64,000 nucleotides of DNA from Devosia sp. (GTDB lineage: Bacteria; Pseudomonadota; Alphaproteobacteria; Rhizobiales; Devosiaceae): NCBI RefSeq assembly GCF_028290625.1, contig NZ_JAQGJM010000009.1, forward strand, positions 1 to 64,000, given 5' to 3'. Under the pieces are notes generated by a model. It was given only the letters and a program-made list of their open reading frames with translations. It was not told the DNA's origin and did not search any database. Shown piece after piece: positions 15,597 through 25,872 of the stretch (its first letter is position 1; each line of letters starts with the position of its first letter). Position numbers and translations under genes: made by a program.

Positions 15597-15775
15597 ACCC
15601 CCACCCAGCCTCCCCCTGGCAGGGGGGAGGAATACGCGCCGCTCTTGGGGCGCGATGCAATTCAACCCAGCCTCCCCCTGGCAGGGGGAGGAGTACGCGC
15701 CGCTCTTGGGGCGCGATGCAGTTCAACCCACTGGCCGGCTGCTCCCCCTTAGAGGGGGAGGTTGGGTGGGGGTGA
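15597..15775. repeat. Inverted-repeat element with internal 62-bp tandem duplication (family B)
   Basis: The outer ends read acccccacccagcctccccct and, inverted with one change, agggggaggttgggtgggggt. Inside, a 62-bp unit starting cccagcctccccctggcag is repeated at 15604 and 15666 with few differences, including a one-base change in a G-run. It resembles the other long palindromes at 24043, 41437, 48944 and 52953. Confidence 0.8.
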
Positions 15776-15880
15776 TGGGCGCCACGATTTCGCATCGTGA
15801 CGGCCACTTTGCTGCTGGGACGATATCTAAGGGCAGCGACGCCCTTCCTCCCAAAATAAGGGGGGTGGCTCATCATGGAC

Positions 15881-17587
<1,707 letters not shown>

Positions 17588-17713
17588 GGGGCGGCTCCGT
17601 CAGATGGAAAAGGCAGAACTGGGGTTTAGGGGCGTGGCGCAACCATCGGCGTGCGGGCCCGTTGGTGCAGCGATCGGGCGGGGGCTAATCCGGGCGGCTC
17701 GAAAGGAATTGCC

Positions 17714-18094
17714 ATGAACAGAATAATCATCACCGCGTTGGCGGCCGGGCTGCTGATGAGCACGGCGTTCGCGCAGGACGCTGCCGCTCCCGTGGCGCCC
17801 GAGGACCCGAATGCGCCGTCCATCGCGGTGGAAGGCGGAGCGCCGGTCGATCTGGCCGTGCCCGAGGAGAAAACCGACGTGCAGATCGTGCTGCTGTCCG
17901 AGCTGCCGGAGAATGCAACGCCGCTGGACGTGACCGAAGACAAGGACGAACTGGCGACGCTGCACGCTTCGATCACGGACAATCCCACGGTCAAGGCCAA
18001 GCTCGACGCCGGCGGCTATACGGTCGATGACGTCGTTGCCATGGAGAGCAATGTGGATGGCTCGATCGTCGTCTATGTGGACGATCGCGGCTAG
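17714..18094 (+). CDS. Small exported protein, unknown
   Basis: A 126-residue protein with a signal peptide (MNRIIITALAAGLLMSTAFAQ) and an acidic mature part rich in Asp, Glu, Ala and Pro. The C-terminal half (TVDDVVAMESNVDGSIVVYVDD) may form a small fold. The ATG at 17714 has GAAAGGAA at good spacing. It lies on the plus strand inside the otherwise minus-strand urease cluster, between ureC and the gene after ureB. I recognise no family. Confidence 0.75.
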   Translation: MNRIIITALAAGLLMSTAFAQDAAAPVAPEDPNAPSIAVEGGAPVDLAVPEEKTDVQIVLLSELPENATPLDVTEDKDELATLHASITDNPTVKAKLDAGGYTVDDVVAMESNVDGSIVVYVDDRG

Positions 18095-18113
18095 GACCGG
18101 TCCTAAGCGGTGG

Positions 18114-18149
18114 GCCGCAGGATGCTGACGCTGGGCGCGATCCTGCGGC
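18114..18149. terminator. Hairpin between convergent genes
   Basis: A 10-bp perfect stem (GCCGCAGGAT with ATCCTGCGGC) and a 16-base loop lie between the ends of the plus-strand secreted-protein gene and the minus-strand gene after ureB. No T-run is present on either strand, so intrinsic termination is uncertain. Confidence 0.4.
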
Positions 18150-18155
18150 ATTGCG

Positions 18156-18545
18156 TTAGTTGGGCTTGGGCTGGGCGCGATACAGCGCGATAGCGTGGTT
18201 GATGCGGGCATCCAGCAATTGCTCGCCTTCGCGCATATCGGGGTCCTTGCGCTGCGTGCCGGCGATCAGCGAAACCGCCAGCGCCTGAATGGCGTAGGCA
18301 TGGGTGGCGCGGCCGGCAGTGTGATGTTCGCTGCCTTCGTGCTCGAACTTTTTCAGCAGTTGATCATAGAGGGCCGGGGTGATGACCTGCTTGGCCTCGG
18401 TCCAGTTCTTGCTCTTGAGGTCGTCGCTCAGATCGGCCGCGAGGCTGCCCAGCAGGTACATGACCTGAGGGTCTTTGCTGCCGTCCTGCTGCAAATCCTG
18501 CAGCACGGTGGCGAAGCGGTTTTTGAAATCTTGTTCTTTGGTCAT
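18156..18545 (-). CDS. Conserved-type urease-operon protein, unknown
   Basis: A 129-residue soluble, mostly helical protein starting MTKEQDFKNRFATVLQDL, with an EHEGSEHHTAGRATHAYAIQAL segment and a DMREGEQLLDARINHAIALYR tail. No signal peptide or membrane segment is seen, and I recognise no characterised family. An unnamed gene between ureB and ureC is a recurring feature of rhizobial urease clusters, which suggests an accessory role. GGGA precedes the ATG at 18545. A longer in-frame reading overlaps ureB and is not protein-like. Confidence 0.78.
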   Translation of the reverse strand: MTKEQDFKNRFATVLQDLQQDGSKDPQVMYLLGSLAADLSDDLKSKNWTEAKQVITPALYDQLLKKFEHEGSEHHTAGRATHAYAIQALAVSLIAGTQRKDPDMREGEQLLDARINHAIALYRAQPKPN

Positions 18546-18612
18546 GCGAAAAGTCCCAGCGGAATGGCTAAGCCGGTCTTTGAGCATTTTTGCGGAGGCA
18601 CTGCCAAGACTA

Positions 18613-18918
18613 TCATAGGGCTCCCATGACCTTGCCGCGGAAGCCGTAGACGGTTCGGGCGCCTGACAGCGGCACCAGATTGACCTCGCGGGCCTGGCCC
18701 GGCTCGAAGCGGACAGCAGTGCCGGCGGCAATATCGAGGCGCATGCCACGGGTGGCTTCGCGATCGAAGCGCAAGCCGGCATTGGTTTCGTAGAAATGAT
18801 AGTGCGAGCCGACCTGGATCGGGCGGTCGCCGGTATTGGCGACTTCGATGGTGATTTGCGGCGCGCCGACATTGAGTTCGATATCGCCGGATTTAGGAAA
18901 GATTTCGCCGGGGATCAT
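18613..18918 (-). CDS. ureB: Urease beta subunit
   Basis: Structural subunit of the urease (UreABC) trimer. The 101-residue product begins MIPGEIFP and shows the family patterns [44 protein letters not shown] and the C-terminal GFRGKVMG. It follows ureA by 4 bp, so the two are co-translated. Confidence 0.97.
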   Translation of the reverse strand: MIPGEIFPKSGDIELNVGAPQITIEVANTGDRPIQVGSHYHFYETNAGLRFDREATRGMRLDIAAGTAVRFEPGQAREVNLVPLSGARTVYGFRGKVMGAL

Positions 18919-18922
18919 GGGG

Positions 18923-19225
18923 TCACCGAATGGGTTCGTGCACGGTCACCAGCTTGGTGCCGTCGGGGAAGGTGGCTTCGACCTGGATGTCGGAGATCAT
19001 TTCGGCAATGCCCTCCATGACCTGGTCGCGGGAGATGACATGGGCGCCGGCCTCCATCAGTTCGGCGACCGGGCGGCCGTCGCGGGCGCCTTCGACCAAA
19101 AAATCGGTGATCAGCGCGATGGCTTCGGGGTGGTTGAGCTTGACGCCGCGCTCCAGCCGCTTGCGGGCGACGATAGCGGCCATCGAGATCAGCAGTTTGT
19201 CTTTTTCGCGCGGCGTCAGGTTCAT
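18923..19225 (-). CDS. ureA: Urease gamma subunit
   Basis: Smallest structural subunit of urease. The 100 residues begin [17 protein letters not shown] and include [22 protein letters not shown], the standard family signature. The ATG at 19225 gives the canonical length; an upstream extension would be foreign sequence. It lies between ureD (37 bp upstream) and ureB. Confidence 0.97.
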   Translation of the reverse strand: MNLTPREKDKLLISMAAIVARKRLERGVKLNHPEAIALITDFLVEGARDGRPVAELMEAGAHVISRDQVMEGIAEMISDIQVEATFPDGTKLVTVHEPIR

Positions 19226-19262
19226 TCGGCTTTCCTGGGTCCAGATCGGATCACGGTAAGGG

Positions 19263-20102
19263 TTAGAGGTGCCAGAGGCGGGGCAGGCTGCCCGCGCCCG
19301 ACAGTTCAGCAACAATTGGGACGATCATGCGGCGGAGCGCAAGCCCGGATTCGGCAATGGCGCGGACGACGAGGCGCTCGCCGATGGCACTGGCGGCGAT
19401 GAGGCCGTTGGAGGGCATCAGCGCCCGGACCGTCTCCAGCCGGCGGGTGGCGAGGGGACCGATATGCAGGATGGTGGCGAAGGCGCGGGCGCCGGCCAGC
19501 AGGGACGTGGCCGTGCGTTCGCTGCCCTCGCCAGTCAGCAACGTGGCCTCGGCATGGATCAGGCGGCCATTGCGGCGGATGCGCCAGTTGTCGCGCAACC
19601 AGGCATCATTGGCCATCTCGCCCATGGCGTCGCGGCCGAGCAGGACCGCCTCGATGGCGGTGAGGCTGGCGCCATCGGCCAGGTCGATGTCGATGCGGCG
19701 ATCGAGCTTGCTGGCCTCGAACAGGATGGTTTCCTGCGGCAGCCAATCGAGATGGGCATTGGCGCCGACGGTGAGGCGGGTTTCGACGCGAGCGGTGGCG
19801 CCGGTGGAGCGGTAGATGCGCTCGCAGGCCTGGGTGGTCAGCACCATCTTGCCGCCGGGCGCGGCGTCGGCCCCCCATTGCATGTGGTCGCCCCCGGTGA
19901 GGCCGCCGGCGGTGTTTATCAGTACGGCTTCAAGGGCGGAACTGTGGGTATGGGGCACGCGAATCTTGGCGCAGCCGTCCTGGTAGAGCGTGTCGATCAC
20001 GGTGACGCCGTCGCGCAGCTTGGTGGCAATGCGACCGACGCCACGGGCGCGCTGCATAGGGGCGGTTGACAGTAGTGGTGTTGCGGATATTGCGCCGTTC
20101 AT
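19263..20102 (-). CDS. ureD: Urease accessory protein UreD
   Basis: Scaffold protein that binds apo-urease first and recruits UreF and UreG for nickel insertion. The 279 residues carry the UreD/UreH pattern: [45 protein letters not shown] and LLGRDAMGE. It is the first gene of the urease structural operon. I saw no sigma-54 motif in the short upstream region, which is shared with the divergent secreted-protein gene. Confidence 0.95.
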   Translation of the reverse strand: MNGAISATPLLSTAPMQRARGVGRIATKLRDGVTVIDTLYQDGCAKIRVPHTHSSALEAVLINTAGGLTGGDHMQWGADAAPGGKMVLTTQACERIYRSTGATARVETRLTVGANAHLDWLPQETILFEASKLDRRIDIDLADGASLTAIEAVLLGRDAMGEMANDAWLRDNWRIRRNGRLIHAEATLLTGEGSERTATSLLAGARAFATILHIGPLATRRLETVRALMPSNGLIAASAIGERLVVRAIAESGLALRRMIVPIVAELSGAGSLPRLWHL

Positions 20103-20185
20103 GGGAACCTATGCCCAAGCCGCACGTTTTGAACCCGACACAGAATTTTTGACGTCACAGAGCAACAAAGAAGAGGAAGAATGAA

Positions 20186-20524
20186 ATGACCTTCAAAACT
20201 GTTACTTGTGCTATTGTTATGGGTTCGGCACTTATGTTTGGTGGCGCCGCCTATGCTGATACTATGGTTGGTTCGTCGACTGTTACTGATGCTGATCTTC
20301 CGGCCGTTCAGGCTCGTTGCGACCAGCTGATGACTACCGCCGACTCTACCTCGCTTACAGAGAATACTGACGACGACACCGCCGCCGGCTCGAATGACGG
20401 CGCCGCCGATGCTACCGCCAATGCCACCACGGCCGTCGATGAAACCCAGGCTGCGACCACGACGTCGATCGATCTCGACACGGTTACGCTTGAGCAGTGC
20501 AAGGCCGCTGGTCTCAGCAAGTAA
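20186..20524 (+). CDS. Small exported Thr/Ala/Asp-rich protein
   Basis: A 112-residue protein with a signal peptide (MTFKTVTCAIVMGSALMFGG, then AAYADT). The mature part is low-complexity, rich in Thr, Asp and Ala, with two cysteines flanking the disordered middle (VQARCDQL and LEQCKAAG). GAGGAAG gives a strong ribosome site. About the first 45 codons are dominated by T-ending codons, unlike its GC-rich neighbours and unlike its own second half. It is divergent from ureD and followed by a strong terminator. Function unknown. Confidence 0.78.
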   Translation: MTFKTVTCAIVMGSALMFGGAAYADTMVGSSTVTDADLPAVQARCDQLMTTADSTSLTENTDDDTAAGSNDGAADATANATTAVDETQAATTTSIDLDTVTLEQCKAAGLSK

Positions 20525-20550
20525 CGAATAGTCCATTGCAATATCCATGA

Positions 20551-20577
20551 GCGCTCGGCTTCGGCCGGGCGCTTTTT
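20551..20577 (+). terminator. Rho-independent terminator
   Basis: Nine-pair stem GCGCTCGGC/GCCGGGCGC with one G-U pair and a TTCG tetraloop, followed by TTTTT. It lies between the small exported-protein gene and the convergent end of urtE. Confidence 0.88.
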
Positions 20578-20584
20578 CGTTTGC

Positions 20585-21286
20585 TCATACCATCAGGTGG
20601 CGGCGCACTTCGGGCAAGTCGAGATCGCTCGCCGGCCCGGCATGCTGAATCTCGCCGCGATCCATTACATAGATATCGTCGGCGATTTCGCGGCAGAAAT
20701 CGAGAAATTGTTCGACCAGCAGGATGGTCATGCCCTTTTCATCGCGCAGGAATTGCAGCGCGCGCCCGATATCCTTGATGATCGATGGCTGAATACCTTC
20801 GGTGGGCTCATCCAGCACCAGCACCTTGGGTCGGGTGACCAGGGCGCGCCCAATCGCGAGCTGCTGCTGCTGGCCACCCGAGAGGTCACCGCCGCGCCGA
20901 TTGAGCATGGATTTCAGCACGGGGAAGAGCTCGAAAATGTAGGGCGGGATGTTCTTGTCGGCGCGGGCGACGCTGGCAAAGCCGGTCTGCAGGTTTTCGC
21001 GCACGGTCAGGAGCGGGAAGATTTCGCGCCCTTGCGGGACATAGGCCAGGCCCATGCGGGCGCGCTTGTATGGCGGGGCCTTGCGCAGGATTTCGGTGCC
21101 GAACGTGATATCGCCAGCGGTGATATTGTGGACCCCGGTGATGGCCCGTAGCGTCGAGGATTTGCCGACGCCATTGCGGCCGAGCACGGCGGTGATGCGG
21201 TTGGGCTTGCACTCCAGCGACACGGACTTGAGCGCCTGGGCGGCGCCATAGTGGAGATCGATGGCCTGGACGGAGAGGGCGGTCAT
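20585..21286 (-). CDS. urtE: Urea ABC transporter ATP-binding protein UrtE
   Basis: One of the two ATPases of the high-affinity urea importer (HAAT/LivF type). The 233 residues show Walker A GRNGVGKSS, signature LSGGQQQQLAIGRAL, Walker B VLVLDEPTEG and the switch His in LLVEQ. The sequence QGREIFPLLTVRENL is typical of UrtE. It is the last gene of the urt operon and is separated from urtD by a small membrane-protein gene. Confidence 0.95.
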   Translation of the reverse strand: MTALSVQAIDLHYGAAQALKSVSLECKPNRITAVLGRNGVGKSSTLRAITGVHNITAGDITFGTEILRKAPPYKRARMGLAYVPQGREIFPLLTVRENLQTGFASVARADKNIPPYIFELFPVLKSMLNRRGGDLSGGQQQQLAIGRALVTRPKVLVLDEPTEGIQPSIIKDIGRALQFLRDEKGMTILLVEQFLDFCREIADDIYVMDRGEIQHAGPASDLDLPEVRRHLMV

Positions 21287-21302
21287 GGGTGATGGCCTGG
21301 GT

Positions 21303-21821
21303 TCATGGGGTGAGCGCCGTGCGCAGGGCGTCGAGCGCCATGGCCTGGCTATGCTCGGGCTTGGCCGTCAGGGCGACGACTGCCTCGGCCATGTCTATCA
21401 ACTGGTCGCGTTCGGCGGCATCGAGATGCTGGCGCCACAGCGGCTTGAAGCGGCGGACGCAATCGCGCGAATCGACGACGCCACGGGCGGCCCAGCTAGC
21501 ATAGGCGATGAACTCGTCGAGCTTACCGGCCGGCACAATCGCCTCAACCTGGCGCCGGATTTCGGGCTCGGCGAGGTGCTCGCCAGCGGAATTTTCGTTG
21601 GAGAGCGAAAACAGGAACAATGTTGCCGCCAGAGCCGGATCGTCGACAGCGTTGAGGACCGAGGCCTCAGCCTTGTTGCGGAAATTACGGGTGCGAAAAG
21701 CGCCCTGGGCCCGGCCAACGGCATCGAGAACCTCCCCGCCGACATCACGGAGCATCTTGTAACGCCAGTACCAAACGCCAGCGCCCGCAATGACGGCGAC
21801 CAAAAGTCCCAAAATATGCAT
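21303..21821 (-). CDS. Membrane-anchored protein between urtD and urtE, unknown
   Basis: A 172-residue protein with one N-terminal membrane helix (MHILGLLVAVIAGAGVWYW) and a mostly helical cytoplasmic part that includes LFLFSLSNENSAGEHLAEPEIRRQVEAIV. I recognise no family with confidence; the helical part loosely recalls TerB-like domains. The ATG at 21821 puts the membrane helix at the very N-terminus, whereas longer in-frame starts add unlikely sequence. It sits inside the urea transporter operon, which suggests co-expression. Confidence 0.75.
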   Translation of the reverse strand: MHILGLLVAVIAGAGVWYWRYKMLRDVGGEVLDAVGRAQGAFRTRNFRNKAEASVLNAVDDPALAATLFLFSLSNENSAGEHLAEPEIRRQVEAIVPAGKLDEFIAYASWAARGVVDSRDCVRRFKPLWRQHLDAAERDQLIDMAEAVVALTAKPEHSQAMALDALRTALTP

Positions 21822-21922
21822 AGCAATACGACCCCAAGCGAAGATGGCGCAACGTTCCATCATTCTATCGGGCTGACAATGTCGAACGAGCGACATGTTC
21901 ATCGGTATTGCTAGGCGGTAGC

Positions 21923-22672
21923 TCATCGCCCGAGATACCTCTCGATCACCACCGGGTTGGCGCTGACCTGGTCCAGCGTGCCTTCGGCCAGGACCGAGCC
22001 TTCCGCCAGGCAGGTGACGCGGGAGCCGAGGTCGCGGACGAAGCTCATATCGTGTTCGACGACGACGACGGAGCGGGTCTTGGCGATGTCCTTGAGCAGT
22101 TTTGCGGTTTCGACGGTCTCGCTATCGGTCATGCCGGCGACTGGTTCGTCGACCAGCAGCAGCTTGGGGTCCTGCGCCAGCAGCATGCCGATTTCGAGCC
22201 ATTGCTTCTGGCCGTGGCTGAGATTGGCGGCGAGGTCGTCCTTGCGGTTGAGCAGGCGGACGGTGTCGAGGATTTCGGTGATGCGGGCCTCATCGTCGGC
22301 GCTCATCGAATAGAACAGCGCCGAGAACACGCCACGCGGCTTGCGCAGGGCCATGACCAAATTGTCCCAGATGGTCTGGCTTTCAAACACGGTCGGCTTC
22401 TGGAACTTGCGGCCGATGCCCAGATTGGCGATGGCGGCTTCGTCCAGCTTGGTCAGGTCGGTGCGACCATCGAACAACACTTCGCCATCGTCGGGGCGGG
22501 TCTTGCCGGTGATGATGTCCATCATCGTGGTCTTGCCGGCGCCGTTGGGGCCGATAATGGCCAGCATTTCGGCCGGGTGGACGATGATGGAGAGCTTGTT
22601 GATGGCCTTGAAGCCGTCGAACGACACCGAGACGCCGTCGAGGTAGAGCATGGTGCCGGTTTTGTCAGCCAT
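21923..22672 (-). CDS. urtD: Urea ABC transporter ATP-binding protein UrtD
   Basis: Second ATPase of the urea importer (LivG type). The 249 residues contain Walker A GPNGAGKTT, the family-specific signature LSHGQKQWLEIGMLL, Walker B LLLVDEPVAGM and VVEHDMSFV. LSHGQKQWLEIG is characteristic of UrtD. I chose the start at 22672 (MADKTGTML), leaving 4 bp to the stop of urtC. In-frame upstream codons would extend into urtC. Confidence 0.95.
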   Translation of the reverse strand: MADKTGTMLYLDGVSVSFDGFKAINKLSIIVHPAEMLAIIGPNGAGKTTMMDIITGKTRPDDGEVLFDGRTDLTKLDEAAIANLGIGRKFQKPTVFESQTIWDNLVMALRKPRGVFSALFYSMSADDEARITEILDTVRLLNRKDDLAANLSHGQKQWLEIGMLLAQDPKLLLVDEPVAGMTDSETVETAKLLKDIAKTRSVVVVEHDMSFVRDLGSRVTCLAEGSVLAEGTLDQVSANPVVIERYLGR

Positions 22673-22676
22673 GGTG

Positions 22677-24017
22677 CTACTCCGCCGGATTGGGTTCGGG
22701 ATCGACGCCGGCTTCGACATCGACGGGCGAGGTTGCGTTGCGATCGTGCTGTTCGCGCTTGGTGGTCATGGTGCGCCACTGCGCGATCAGCCCCACAATG
22801 CCCTTGGGCAGGAACAGCGTGGTGAAAATGAACAGCCCGCCCAGCGCATAGAGCCAGACGTCAGACAAAGCCGGCAGCTTGAAGTTGCCGTAGAGGATCA
22901 ACTGATAGAGGCCATAGAGGACCGGGATCGCGACCGAAGCGGCGATAACGATCAGGCCCTTGGTCCAGCCGCTGGCGACGGCGACGATGGCCGAAAAGAT
23001 CAGGATGACGACGCCGGCGGCGACATAGGATGAGCCGGAGGTGAAGATGGATTTGGTTAGGTTCACCACGATGGCGCCGATGATCGGGCCCACAATGGTG
23101 CCCCGACCACCGACGGCGGTCCAGATGACGACCTCGATGGAATTGCCCGGCTCAAATTCGGACGGGTTGATGATGCCGACCTGCGGGGCATAAAGCGCAC
23201 CCGCAATACCGGCGAGGACGGCCGACACCACGAATGCGAACAGCTTCACGTTGTCGACGCGGTAGCCGAGGAAGCGGGTGCGGCTTTCGGCATCGCGCAC
23301 GGCGACCATGACCTTGCCGAGCTTGGAATTGACGATGGCCGAGCAGACCAGCACTGCCAGCGCCAGGGCAAAGGCCGAGGCGGCGAACAAGGCGGCGCGG
23401 GTGGTGGCTGCCTGCACGTTGACGCCGAGGATGTCCTTGAAGTCGGTCAGCCCGTTATTGCCGCCAAAGCCGAGATCGTTGCGGAAGAAAGCCAGCAGCA
23501 GCGCATAGGTCATGGCCTGGGTGATGATCGACAGGTACACGCCGGTGACGCGGCTGCGGAAGGCGAGGAAGCCGAAGACGAAGGCCAGCAGGCCCGGCAC
23601 GATCAGCACCATGGCGAAGGCGAACCACCACATGTCAAAACCGTTCCAGAACCAGGGCAGTTCCTTGTAATTCAGGAACACCATGAAATCGGGCAGGGTG
23701 GGATTGGCATAAACGCCGCGCGCGCCGATCTGGCGCATCAGGTACATGCCCATCGCATAGGCGCCGAGCGCGAAGAACGCTGCGTGGCCGAGCGAGAGAA
23801 TGCCGCAATAGCCCCAGACCAGATCGAGTGCGAGCGCGAGCATGGCGTAGTTCAGGTATTTGCCGAACAGCGGCACGGCATAGTTGGGGATGTGCAGCGG
23901 ATGATCGGCCGGCAGCCCCAGATTGAGCATCGGCACGCCAATGGCGATGACCGCCAGGACAGCGACCAGCCAGACGGCCTTCTTGTCGAGGGCGCGAAGG
24001 ATGAGTTGGGTAATCAT
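22677..24017 (-). CDS. urtC: Urea ABC transporter permease UrtC
   Basis: LivM-type inner-membrane permease of the urea importer. The 446 residues have about ten hydrophobic helices and the family motif DLVWGYCGILSLGHAAFFALGAY near residues 65-87. A charged C-terminal tail follows the last helix. It lies between urtB (an intervening palindromic repeat separates them) and urtD. Confidence 0.95.
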   Translation of the reverse strand: MITQLILRALDKKAVWLVAVLAVIAIGVPMLNLGLPADHPLHIPNYAVPLFGKYLNYAMLALALDLVWGYCGILSLGHAAFFALGAYAMGMYLMRQIGARGVYANPTLPDFMVFLNYKELPWFWNGFDMWWFAFAMVLIVPGLLAFVFGFLAFRSRVTGVYLSIITQAMTYALLLAFFRNDLGFGGNNGLTDFKDILGVNVQAATTRAALFAASAFALALAVLVCSAIVNSKLGKVMVAVRDAESRTRFLGYRVDNVKLFAFVVSAVLAGIAGALYAPQVGIINPSEFEPGNSIEVVIWTAVGGRGTIVGPIIGAIVVNLTKSIFTSGSSYVAAGVVILIFSAIVAVASGWTKGLIVIAASVAIPVLYGLYQLILYGNFKLPALSDVWLYALGGLFIFTTLFLPKGIVGLIAQWRTMTTKREQHDRNATSPVDVEAGVDPEPNPAE

Positions 24018-24042
24018 GCTGGCACACCGGAAACAAGGAAGG

Positions 24043-24163
24043 CCCCCTCATCCGCCCTTCGGGCACCTTCTCCAACGAGGGGAGAAGGGGACAGAGCCGG
24101 GAGATTGCAGTCGGCACCCTTCTCCCCTGGTGGGAGAAGGTGGCGCGCAGCGCCGGATGAGGG
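24043..24163. repeat. Long imperfect palindrome (family B), urtB-urtC intergenic
   Basis: ccccctcatccgcccttcgg and gcgccggatgaggggg form the outer arms; ccttctcc...gaggggagaagg and cttctcccc...gggagaagg form inner hairpins. It fills the gap between urtB and urtC inside the operon, so it is transcribed and could affect stability or relative expression. It is related to the elements at 41437, 48944 and 52953. Confidence 0.8.
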
Positions 24164-24183
24164 GGACTTCGGATTGTACAGCA

Positions 24184-25800
24184 TCATTGTTCGATGGACC
24201 GGCCCTTGAGCGCGAAGAGGCCGCGCGGACGCCATTGGATGAAGAGGATGATGAGGACGAGAATGATAATCTTGCCCAGCACGGCGCCGAATTGTGGCTC
24301 GAGCAGCTTGTTGCCGACGCCGAGCATCAGCGCGCCGATCAGCGTACCCCAGAGATTGCCGACGCCGCCGAACACCACGACCATGAAGCTATCGATGATG
24401 TAGCCCTGGCCCAGGTTCGGGGAGACGTTGTCGATTTGGCTGAGCGCGACGCCCGCCATGCCGGCAATGCCCGAGCCAAGGCCGAAGGTCATGGCATCGA
24501 CGAAGGGAGTGCGGATGCCCATTGAGGAGGCCATGCGGCGGTTTTGGGTGACGGCGCGCATCTGCAAGCCGAGCGCGGTGCGGTTGAGCACGAGCTGCAG
24601 GATGACGAAGACGGCGATGGCGAAGACCACGATCCAGAGGCGGTTCCAGGTGATGGAGAGGCCGCCGACATCGAAGGCGCCGGTCATCCAGCTTGGCGGC
24701 GACACCATCTGGTTGGTGGGGCCGAATAGGGTGCGCACCATCTGCTGCAGGGCCAGCGACAGGCCCCAGGTGGCGAGTAGGGTTTCCAGGGGCCGGCCGT
24801 AGAGCCAGCGGATGATGCCGCGCTCGATGGCGATGCCGACCAGCGCCGTGAACAGGAAGGCGGCGGGCACCGCAAAGGCCAGGGAATAGTCCATCAGGCC
24901 GGGGGCGAAATTACGGATCAGTTCCTGCACCACGAAGGTGGTGTAGGCGCCGAGCATGACCATTTCGCCATGCGCCATGTTGATGATGCCCATGACGCCG
25001 AAGGTGATGGAGAGGCCGATGGCGGCGAGCAAGAGCACGGAGGACAGCGAGACGCCGTAGAGCAGGTTTTGCGCCACCTGCCAGATTTGCAGGTTGCGGC
25101 CGATGGCGTCGATGCCGGTCTGGATAGTCGGCTTGAGCTCGTCGGGCGCGGCGGCGAGGGCATTGACCAGAACCGTTTGCGCATCGAGATCGCCATGGGC
25201 AGCGATGGTGTCGACGGCGGCGCGCTTGTCGTCCAGCGTGGCGTCGGATTTGAGGACGATGACGGCGCGGGCCAGGTCCATGGTGGATTTTATGGCCGGA
25301 TCGGTTTCGGCGGCGAGCGCGCTATCCAGCAGCGGCAGCATGGCCGGATCGGCGTTCTTGAGGATGCTTTGCGCGGCCGACAGGCGGCTGGCGCGATCGG
25401 GGCTGAGCAGGGTCATGGTGCCGATGGCAGTGCGGATCTTGCCGCGCAGGCCATTGTTGACCTTGACCTTCTCGATGTCCTTGCTGGTCGCGGTGCCTGC
25501 ATTGGAGCTATCGACTGGGTCGGTCAGCTTGAATTCGGAACCGGACTTGGCGGCGAACAGCACGCGCTGGTCGGACTTGCGGACAAAGAGCGTGCCGTCG
25601 CTCATGGCCTGCAGGATGGGGGGCACACGCTCGTCGCCGGTGGCGACCAGGGCGTTCATCGCCGCTTCGCGATCGGGGAAGCCGCCCTGGCCGAGAGCCT
25701 GCACCATGGCGGTGAAATCAGTGCCCTGCGCAAGGGCAGGCAGTGGAGAGAGTGCGAGAGCGAACAGTACCGCGATCAGTCGCAAAATTCGGTTGGTCAT
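24184..25800 (-). CDS. urtB: Urea ABC transporter permease UrtB
   Basis: LivH-type permease with the long UrtB-specific N-terminal extension. A signal sequence (MTNRILRLIAVLFALALSPLPALAQ) and a helical periplasmic domain of about 220 residues precede the membrane part, which starts near QVAQNLLYGVSLSSVLLLAA. The motifs GVMGIINMAHGEMVMLGAY and VFGGVGNLWGTLIGALMLG are typical of this permease class. The 538-residue length fits full-length UrtB. It is separated by 72 bp from urtA. Confidence 0.95.
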   Translation of the reverse strand: MTNRILRLIAVLFALALSPLPALAQGTDFTAMVQALGQGGFPDREAAMNALVATGDERVPPILQAMSDGTLFVRKSDQRVLFAAKSGSEFKLTDPVDSSNAGTATSKDIEKVKVNNGLRGKIRTAIGTMTLLSPDRASRLSAAQSILKNADPAMLPLLDSALAAETDPAIKSTMDLARAVIVLKSDATLDDKRAAVDTIAAHGDLDAQTVLVNALAAAPDELKPTIQTGIDAIGRNLQIWQVAQNLLYGVSLSSVLLLAAIGLSITFGVMGIINMAHGEMVMLGAYTTFVVQELIRNFAPGLMDYSLAFAVPAAFLFTALVGIAIERGIIRWLYGRPLETLLATWGLSLALQQMVRTLFGPTNQMVSPPSWMTGAFDVGGLSITWNRLWIVVFAIAVFVILQLVLNRTALGLQMRAVTQNRRMASSMGIRTPFVDAMTFGLGSGIAGMAGVALSQIDNVSPNLGQGYIIDSFMVVVFGGVGNLWGTLIGALMLGVGNKLLEPQFGAVLGKIIILVLIILFIQWRPRGLFALKGRSIEQ

Positions 25801-25872
25801 CGCTCGCTCGAACGCTGGAGAGAGGGGTGGTGAAGGCGGGCGAACCCGCCTTCACTGCGGCTATCGGCTCGC

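Larger units (their letters stand above)
14997..15880. other. Repeat-rich intergenic region between ureC and a small membrane protein gene
   Basis: About 880 bp with no gene I can support. The open frames here are short, low-complexity and cross the repeats. It holds a 15-bp-arm inverted repeat (15127-15188), a 21-bp-arm palindromic element (15479-15561), and a larger inverted-repeat element that contains a 62-bp tandem duplication (15597-15775). The stretch 15190-15470 shows nothing recognisable. Confidence 0.7.

Noticed and set aside
15597-15775. CRISPR array
   Set aside because: Only two adjacent 62-bp units with no unique spacers. It is a tandem duplication within a palindromic element.
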